From the NCBI GenBank assembly GCA_964019165.1, contig OZ025287.1, positions 5,440,844 to 5,504,843 on the forward strand: 64,000 nucleotides of DNA. The letters are read 5' to 3'. Position numbers and translations under genes: made by a program. Position 1 is the first letter of the stretch. Every line of letters starts with the position of its first letter. The stretch comes from Mastigias papua. Its lineage: Eukaryota; Cnidaria; Scyphozoa; Rhizostomeae; Mastigiidae. This document shows positions 57,791-64,000 of the stretch, one piece after another. The notes under the pieces are model-generated. The model searched no databases. It had not been told where the DNA came from and saw only the letters and a program-made list of their open reading frames with translations.

Positions 57791-58140
57791 CAGGCGCGCA
57801 GCTAGGGGGGTCCTGGGGTTCTAGACCTCTGCCCCTTTTCAGCAAATGAACAAAAGTGCTCTTCTTGTAGTGCCCTCTCGATATCAGAAAGAGCACTTTC
57901 CTAAGATGAAATGTTGTGATTCTGAAAATTTTCTTAGGGCTTCATCCTGGCCCCCTGTTTTCTCCCCTACTATGATAAGAATTAGAGATAAGCAGTGATA
58001 TCAGTACACCTCCCACAACATTTCTTCAACTATTGGGTCTGAAAAACAATATTCATAGGCTATATCTTCTTCTAAAAAGGTTTGATGTGATTTTTCATGG
58101 ATTGGATCCCTGCCCTAGAAAATTCCTAGTTACGCATCTG
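57791..58140. mobile_element. hAT-type MITE, 350 bp
   Basis: The ends are CAGGCGCGCAGCTAGG and, inverted, CAGATGCGTAACTAGG, 12 of 16 alike; CAGGGGCGTAGCTAGG-type ends are common in hAT MITEs. Flanking 8-mers CTTTAGGT and CTTAATAT agree at 5 of 8 positions, weak support for an aged duplication. Confidence 0.55.
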
Positions 58141-58377
58141 CTTAATATACACTCTAATTATTTGAAATAGGCAATAAATCAGTTTTCAGTTTTCCATCAG
58201 CTACAGATAACAACAATATTTTTTTTTAAACTTCTCATTGAATATATCTTTAATTAAATACAATAATACACCTCTCAAGTAAATGGCAGTGTAGAATTGG
58301 CTTGCTTGTAGAGAGCATAGCATAGAACATAAAATGAAACAAAAAAAGTAGAAGTAAACGAATAAGGAATAGGGATA

Positions 58378-59604
58378 TTAAATAGTTAAAAGTTCTGGGT
58401 TAGTCCAAGGCTTGTTTCGACGACAGAAAATGTAATAACTGGATCGAATATAGATGTTCATGGCTTTCATTATAATTCTTTTTGTGATAGTCTTATCAAA
58501 ATGTAGCTCATGTAGTAAGGATAGAAGAGAATTGCAGGAAGAACCCATAACCCCAATTGCACCCATAGAGAGATTGACGAACACAACATTGCTATATGAA
58601 GGAGAAAGGTCATTTATCAGTGAACTATATTTGGCAGTTTTACGATCGCTATTGTTCTGTATATTCGTTTCAAAACCGACAGTAAGCTCAAGGATGTAAA
58701 GTATCTTATTATCTGTAAGAAGAAGAAGGTCGGGACGAAAAGAATCCCCCGTAATCAAACATGGAGATAGGAAGGAAGGTAGATCAGCATATACAGTACA
58801 TTTGTTAAGTGATGAGAATGTGCTTGAGAGAAAAAGAAGAACAGAATTATGTCTCCAAGTGTATCTACCCTCATCTAGATATGACTTGCAGCTGGATACA
58901 ACATGTTGTAAAGTTTCTGACTGGAGACAAAAGGAGCAATTAGACGACTGAGAAAGTGCCCACCTACAGAGATTTTTGCGAGTAGGAAGAGTATTATTAA
59001 TATACTTTACAGAAAAATTGAAAATGTTCCTAGGCAAGTTTTGCTGGACACTTGACCATAAGCCTTTTAAATTCTGGCATGAATTCTTGATAATATACGA
59101 AATAACTATACCTTGGGATAGAAGGGTGTTGTTTATTCGCTCTTCATGGTTATGTTGAATAGACTTAAGAACTTGCTTAGTATTTTGAAATTGGTCATAT
59201 TGAAGATTTGTACCATAACTAGTCTCAGCCCAAAGATTCTTGATATCCAGGTTTGGAGAAGATTTTAATGCATTGCGTATAACAGTCTGACATTCGATGA
59301 ATTTAGTAGATGGAAGGACAAGGTTGATACCGTATCTAGACTTGTTTAAGATGAGAGAACTAATAGTAGCACTTATGGGCAGTCCAAGCCACTTCCTTAC
59401 ATAACTTGTAACGATGTTATCTAGATTATCAACAACCCAAGTCTTGCTAAGATCTGCAATAGTTAAATGCCAAGATAGCTTAGAAAGCATAAATCGGTGG
59501 TAAAGTAGGAGCTTGTATTTAGGGTGACAGGGAAGGTTATCCGTTTTGATCATCAGATCCTTATTTGTGCTGAGAAGGGTAGACATGTGGTCATTATTAT
59601 CCAT
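58378..59604 (-). pseudogene. R2-like LINE protein, thumb, CCHC and endonuclease
   Basis: A 408-residue open frame. Thumb/linker (residues ~30-180, LYHRFMLSKLSWHLTIADL, VRKWLGLP), a CCHC knuckle CSFC...HVVSSC (223-239), then the restriction-like endonuclease: RPDLLLLTDNKILYILELTV (290-309), with PD at 291-292 and Glu at 306, matching the PD-x(12-14)-D/E pattern of R2-like nucleases, followed by conserved RNKPWTNPELL at the C-terminus. An in-frame stop near 59625 separates it from KCVTFGIKK. Confidence 0.9.
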
Positions 59605-59759
59605 ATTGAAATTGAAATAGCGCCCGAGATACTAAAAGGATTTGTCACTCTCAACAGTAGGAACCAGTGAGTTGATCAAAGTAAGCTTTGGAAGGAACTG
59701 GACTGAGGATGTGGCGGATTTCTTTATGCCAAATGTGACACATTTGTCGACTCTGATCT

Positions 59760-60333
59760 TCATGCCTGCCCAGTTACACCAACGCGTAAAATGATTAAGA
59801 AGTATCTGATTTCTTTTTCAAGACCAGTAATGACAGCGGCATCGTCTGCAAACTGAAACCAGTGAATTGGGTTAAGAGAATTTAACGTGAAACCGAATTG
59901 TTGAAATTTTTGATCTGCTATATATCGAATGAAAGTGTTGAAGCAAAGGTTAAAGGTGAGTGGGCTAAGGGAATCACCCTGGAGAACGCCGCGATCAACT
60001 TTGATAAAAGTAGAGTGAAAACGCTCAGATATGATAGAAGTGTAGAAATCAGAATAAAGATTCTTAATGAGCTGTTGTATTTGATCAGGAATGTGATGAT
60101 ATTTCAAAACTTGCGGAATAAGGTTATGGTGGACTTCACCAAACGCGTTTTTGAGATCGAGAAGTGTAATGACCACCGAGCGATGTTTTATCCTGGCTTT
60201 GTTGATGATATGTGCCATTTGAGCTGTATGCTCATACGTACCGGAGAGTTTAGGCATGAAATCTTTTTGAATACGATGTTCAATATACCCATTAGCAGAC
60301 AGAAATGCGAACATAGAGTCCCGCAAACATGAA
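59760..60333 (-). pseudogene. R2-like LINE protein, RT core
   Basis: Continues directly from LRDSMFAFLSANGYIEHRIQ. It has VVITLLDLKNAFGEVHHNLI (motif A), GVLQGDSLSPLTFNLCFN, and WFQFADDAAVITG (catalytic FADD). A one-base frameshift near 59795 leads to an alternative end; the true continuation is FTRWCNWAGMKIRVDKCVTF in the next frame. Confidence 0.9.
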
Positions 60334-61698
60334 GTCCCGCAAACATGAAGTAAAGATTTTTAGAGGAGTACATTCTAGAGTAATAGGCCTAAAGTTAGCA
60401 GGGTCCGACTGATCTCCTTTTTTATGCACAAGAACAGTACAAGCCTTCTTCCAGACATTCGGGATTTCCCCAGTCAGCCAGACGATGTGAAACACTTCAG
60501 TTAGGTAAGATCTAAGGTATGGACAGCGTTTGAAAGGGATTATTGAAATTTGTTCGAGAGGACAGGGAGAACCAGAAGCTTTAATTCTTCGGACGACTTT
60601 AGTTATCTGTTTATATGAAGGAGGGAATAAATCACATTGTACCGTAGGGGCGGGAAGGGGTGGAATCCAGCTAGGTATTTCAAAAGATTTGAATGGATTA
60701 ATAGAGCTGAAGGTTCCAGCAAAGATATTAGTACAAGTCGTTACGTCAAAGGAGGGTAACAGAGATGTTCCTTGCTTAAAGGTAGATTTAACGAAACCCC
60801 AAAAGTTCTTCTTAATGTTTTCATCCACCTGGCCTTCGTTCAAGTTTGGTTTTGTTGCATCGAGTCTGCACCTCAGAATATGTGACACAATCTTTATTTC
60901 AGCTGGATCTGCACTGATAGATTTCAAATACCGTAGACGAGACTTTAGGCTGTGTTTTGAGAAAGCTTTGTATTGTTTTTCGAGGTCCAGTAACTTTATA
61001 GATTTCACTGCTCCAAAATTGTTTTCAAAATAGTCGTAAATAACCGTATGCATATGGATGATGGTTGTAGTAAGATCTGACGAAGCAATATCATGACTTG
61101 GCAGCAATAATTGGAAATACTCATTTGCAGATTTCCACTGATCATCAGACCTAGGCAGCTTAACTCCAACCTTGATATTTATCTGGTCATCAATAATAGG
61201 TGCTGATTCTGTAGTAGGCAAACAATCATCAATGGATTCATTTTCAAAAGTTTCACCAGAAAGGTCTTTGATGACACGGCAGCTGCGCTGGTGCATTTTC
61301 AAACCTCGCTGACCGTTACAAATTTTACCGCAACTACATTTCACTGATACACAAGTTGAACTACGCAATTCAGAATCAATCACTGGTAAAGAAGTTTCGT
61401 AGACACTGTCTCCAGTAGTATTGGCATTATTTCTCTCTTTATCTCTACTTTTTGCCTTCTCTTTGTATCTCCAGGCATGCCGGCCTAATGATTTGAAATC
61501 TTTCCCGCAGAAAGAACAAACGATAAAAACAAAAAACAGCGATATCAAAGAAACGCGAAACATGGTCTTGGAAGAGAACAGTAACTTGTAAAACGACAAT
61601 AATAAATGTAACGCTCCAAACAAGCAGAATTTCACAAACGTTAAACAACTATGATCGTGCACAAAATGTACGTCCATCCGCCATTGCTCAACGATCAA
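60334..61698 (-). pseudogene. R2-like LINE protein, N-terminal zinc fingers and start of RT
   Basis: The minus-strand frame includes CSFCGKDFKSLGRHAW (a C2H2-like finger, residues ~61-76) and CSCGKICNGQRGLKMHQRSC (a CCHC finger, ~118-137); paired fingers at the N-terminus bind target DNA in R2-type elements. An acidic linker follows, then the pre-RT block (FFPPSYKQITKV-like, ASGSPCPLEQISIIPFKRCP, WKKACTVLVHKKGDQSDPAN, FRPITLECTPLKIF). Native initiation could be the Met at frame start or the later MFRVSLIS. The frame continues 42 bp past the duplication but is shifted there. Confidence 0.88.
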
Positions 61699-61734
61699 CG
61701 ATAAATAATAATTTTTTTTTTAAAACTTTGACAT

Positions 61735-62368
61735 ATATAAACTAAACATACAAATACAAATCTCTCTAATGATAGGTAATTTGCACTTGGCTGGTCTAAT
61801 TACAGATAACGTTAAAAAAAAGAGAGATACTAAATATATGAACAAGCTAACGGAGGAAAGAAATCTGTTAATAAGAAAGAAGTTCCGGGTTAGTCCAGGG
61901 TTTGTTGCGCATGCAGAATATGTAATACGTTGTGCGAATTATTATACTAGTTAATTTAGTAATTATGAAGTTAGTGTGCCCTGTGTTAGTAGTTAGATCG
62001 TTACACATCTGAATAAACGAATCGCAAGATTGCCCAAAGATTCCAAGGGAACTTATGGACAAGTTCACAAATTTGACGTGACGGTATTTCGATGAAAGGT
62101 CATTTAGAAGGTAACGATATTTGGTAAATTTCCTATTAGCATTATTCTTAAGGTTCGTCTCAAAGCCGACGCTCAATTCAATTACGTACAGAGTATTACA
62201 AGAAGTGGAGATAAGCATGTCAGGACGTAGATCATCGCCAGTGATAAGAGAAGGGGAAAGATATTGAGGGAGGTCAACATAAAGAGTGCAGTGATTCAAA
62301 CATTGCAATGATGAGGCAAGGAAGTTTAGGGCAGAGTCATGTCTCCATGTGAAGCGGCCTTCGTTGAG
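61735..62368 (-). pseudogene. R2-like LINE, second copy, 3' truncated-in-5' end
   Basis: Reading from about 62368 the minus strand gives LNEGRFTWRHDSAL, then the frame 62308-61868 with the endonuclease block (RPDMLISTSCNTLYVIELSV; PD and Glu kept) and RNKPWTNPELL, the same C-terminus as copy 1 but diverged. The 3' end runs into an A-run at about 61715-61735. The 5' end is cut off at an (AAT)n array. Confidence 0.85.
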
Positions 62369-62402
62369 AATAATAATAATAATAATAATAATGATAATAA
62401 TA
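62369..62402. repeat. (AAT)n microsatellite
   Basis: About eleven AAT units with one GAT variant, at the 5' edge of the truncated R2-like copy and the 3' edge of the next LINE. It may descend from a LINE tail. Confidence 0.9.
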
Positions 62403-62571
62403 CAATTTATTTACAGTTGGCTGAAGAAATAGCTAAAGCTAATAAAGGCCAACTCTACACTACTTTTACAATATTTTCTAAAAATAACTAAAATGAACAG
62501 TCTTATAAGATAACTATATAATTATATACAGATGCGGCAACTGCATTTAAATCCCTTCCAACTTTTGGTTT

Positions 62572-63190
62572 TCATTTTGAATCATTGTCAGTTTTTGCAG
62601 CTTTATATTGATCTGGAAGTTGATTCCAAAGTATGCCTCCCCTAAATGTAAGAGACTCGTTCCCATACTTTTTGGTCCTCGTGTTTGGAAGTTGGAGGAG
62701 ATTTTTTATTCTTAAAGTATATGGAAGAAACTTCCTATTGAATAACTCCCACAGAAAGGAAGGGTTCCCAGAGGTCACACATCTGTATACCTCGAGCATA
62801 AGTTTTTGCAAGTTTTTTTCATGGATTGTCACTTCCTCATTCTTGTGTATGAGCTCTTCAAAACTAGAGTCATAATCATTTAGTAGCACTCTTTAGTAGC
62901 GTCAGGGCACGCTTAAGGACCCTGTTAACCATATCGTTTGTGGTTTTTCCACAAAACATCCATATAAGTGGGCAGTAATTGAAGTTTGTCAGAATAAATG
63001 AGTTATACAGTAGGCTAGCTTTTTGGGGGTCTAAGTCTCTTACAACCCTAGAAAAAGCTCTTACCTTATTGTTAGTCTTTTGGCAGATACTCTTGACATG
63101 CTCGTTAAACGTAAGTTTTTGAGTCAATGGTAATACCTAAAAGTTTTACCGTATCAGACATTTTTATGATATCGCCATTAATTTCTACGC
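62572..63190 (-). pseudogene. CR1-like LINE C-terminal fragment
   Basis: Frames 63127-62876 and 62889-62572 encode TFNEHVKSICQKTNNKVRAF, NSFILTNFNYCPLIWMFCGK, LKRALTLL..., NDYDSSFEELIHKNEEVTIH, MLEVYRCVTSGNPSFLWELF and RGGILWNQLP. This is the family found at 17.0-18.9 kb. A short preceding stretch (VEINGD..KMSDTVKLLGI) extends it to about 63,190. 5' truncated; one frameshift near 62,885. The sequence 62,403-62,571 is its probable 3' region. Confidence 0.85.
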
Positions 63191-63993
63191 TTAACTATGC
63201 TTAGATTGTTTGATTAGCTGCATAAAATCACTCTGACAAATTTCACACCCACTTTCTGTGCTAGCTTTTACATAACTACAGTGACAGATGTCTTTGTCAT
63301 TTCTTCCCACTTGTTGGGGTATGTAGGAGTCCTTGGGTTTCTTTTTATCCCCTCTGTAAGCATTACTATAAGGATTATTTTCCATGAGCCAGATTAAGCT
63401 TGTATATAAGTATTTCGACCATTGCATGTATTTACAATGTGCTGTCTAAGTTTCATGTGTTTGGCTTTTCGGCCCTGCATTGAATTTAGACCAAGTCCAT
63501 GACCAAAAGTAGAATAGAACTTGCTTGTGTGGTATGGGATGGCATAGGCAACAGTCCATATAGTTGGAGTAATTTTATCAAGCATAAGAATATTACAGGT
63601 GAAGTAGTCTGTACATAATGATTGGAGTCTCAGTATCTCCTCTCTTGATATATTAACTCTTGTAAACAGTGAGGTTGTCTCTCTGAGTAGCATTGCAACA
63701 TAATGTAAACTACGTAATTTAACACGTGCACCATTTTTAACATTATTACTATCTAAAAGAACATTTATAAGGTAATAGAACTTCCAGCTAACTCTCTTAG
63801 ACTCCAGACCCGTGAATCGGTATGAGAAGTCAATGCCTGATCTTTTCTTTTCATTGAACCACCTGCAATAGCTCTTATAAAGGCGGCCACATTTCAATTT
63901 TTCTTTCACACACCCAATCATTTGAACTAAAGGGGATGTTTTAGGAATTGCATGAAATGAGCGACAAGACTTCAAAACTGATTGGTTGCACAA
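63191..63993 (-). CDS. unrecognised Cys/His protein, frameshifted and possibly partial
   Basis: Two minus-strand frames, 63993-63394 and 63427-63191, join by a one-base shift near 63420 into a ~270-residue protein. Features: MIGCVKEKLKCGRLYKSYCR, RVSWKFYYLINVLLDSNN, TPTIWTVAYAIPYHTSKFYS, GHGLGLNSMQGRKAKHMKL, LIWLMENNPYSNAYRG and a C-terminal CHCSYVKASTESGCEICQSD. The LNSMQGRxAKH motif occurs, as I recall it, in several repeated uncharacterised proteins of cnidarians, so it is probably mobile-element associated, but function is unknown. The first Met is 7 bp from the window end, so the true N-terminus may lie outside. Confidence 0.5.
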
Positions 63994-64000
63994 ACTAGTA

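Larger units (their letters stand above)
58217..61715 (-). mobile_element. R2-like LINE with restriction-like endonuclease, near full length
   Basis: One open plan on the minus strand: zinc-finger N-terminus, RT, CCHC knuckle and PD-(D/E)xK-type endonuclease, with a 3' region ending in an A-run near 58217. This order defines the R2/NeSL group, which uses a C-terminal restriction-like endonuclease in place of APE. Lesions seen: a 16-bp tandem duplication at 60318-60349, a frameshift near 59795 and one stop near 59625. A second, 5'-truncated copy lies immediately upstream in the same orientation. Confidence 0.88.

Overview
The window is eukaryotic and AT-rich. It has one recognisable cellular gene, an intron with consensus splice sites, microsatellites, and mobile-element remains of many ages. 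The mix suggests an invertebrate metazoan: CR1/jockey-like LINEs, R2-like LINEs with a restriction-like endonuclease, BEL/Pao, Ty3/gypsy and Ty1/copia pieces, a ZMYM1-type hAT remnant, and PIF/Harbinger, Mutator-like, Tc1/mariner-like and hAT MITEs. The LINE proteins and the unrecognised protein at the right end resemble repeat proteins I associate with cnidarians. That placement is an inference, not a result.

Layout. 0.5-3 kb: endonuclease/RT LINE remnant (+). 3-4.2 kb: Ty3/gypsy pol fragment (-). 5-7.2 kb: three stacked LINE 3' ends. 8.3-10.1 kb: foldback element with two ~730-bp inverted arms and a 9-bp target duplication. 10.1-16.9 kb: LINE scrap, hAT MITE, copia gag and long quiet stretches. 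17-18.9 kb: LINE split by a MITE. 19.0-19.4 kb: (GAT)n. 19.7-23.2 kb: last two coding exons of a PP6-type protein phosphatase catalytic subunit, with another foldback in the intron. 23.6-25.3 kb: LINE. 26.5-29.2 kb: CR1-like LINE (-) lacking its endonuclease. 29.2-33.8 kb: BEL integrase, then a single LTR, then BEL gag/protease in the same orientation, broken by a hAT transposase remnant. 33.8-39.6 kb: LINEs on both strands with MITEs. 40.1-42.1 kb: hAT and Harbinger elements.

The centrepiece is 43,097-52,686: a BEL/Pao element with two 596-bp LTRs that look identical, a 5-bp target duplication, a primer site and a polypurine tract. Its gag is interrupted by a 3,107-bp element (44,131-47,237) with inverted ends CACAGTGGGCCCAG / TACAGTGGGCCCAG and a 5-bp target duplication. 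Removing this element plus one duplication rejoins gag in frame. CAC-type ends with a 5-bp duplication fit the Transib/RAG group, but no transposase is recognisable inside.

52.7-58.2 kb: mostly MITEs, including a Harbinger MITE nested in another MITE. 58.2-62.4 kb: two R2-like LINE copies head to tail on the minus strand; the longer is nearly full length and disabled mainly by a 16-bp tandem duplication. 62.5-64 kb: a LINE 3' end and an unrecognised Cys-containing protein that probably runs off the window.

Except for the phosphatase, nearly every long reading frame is a transposon protein or a decayed piece of one. I recognised no tRNA, rRNA, CRISPR or operon structure.
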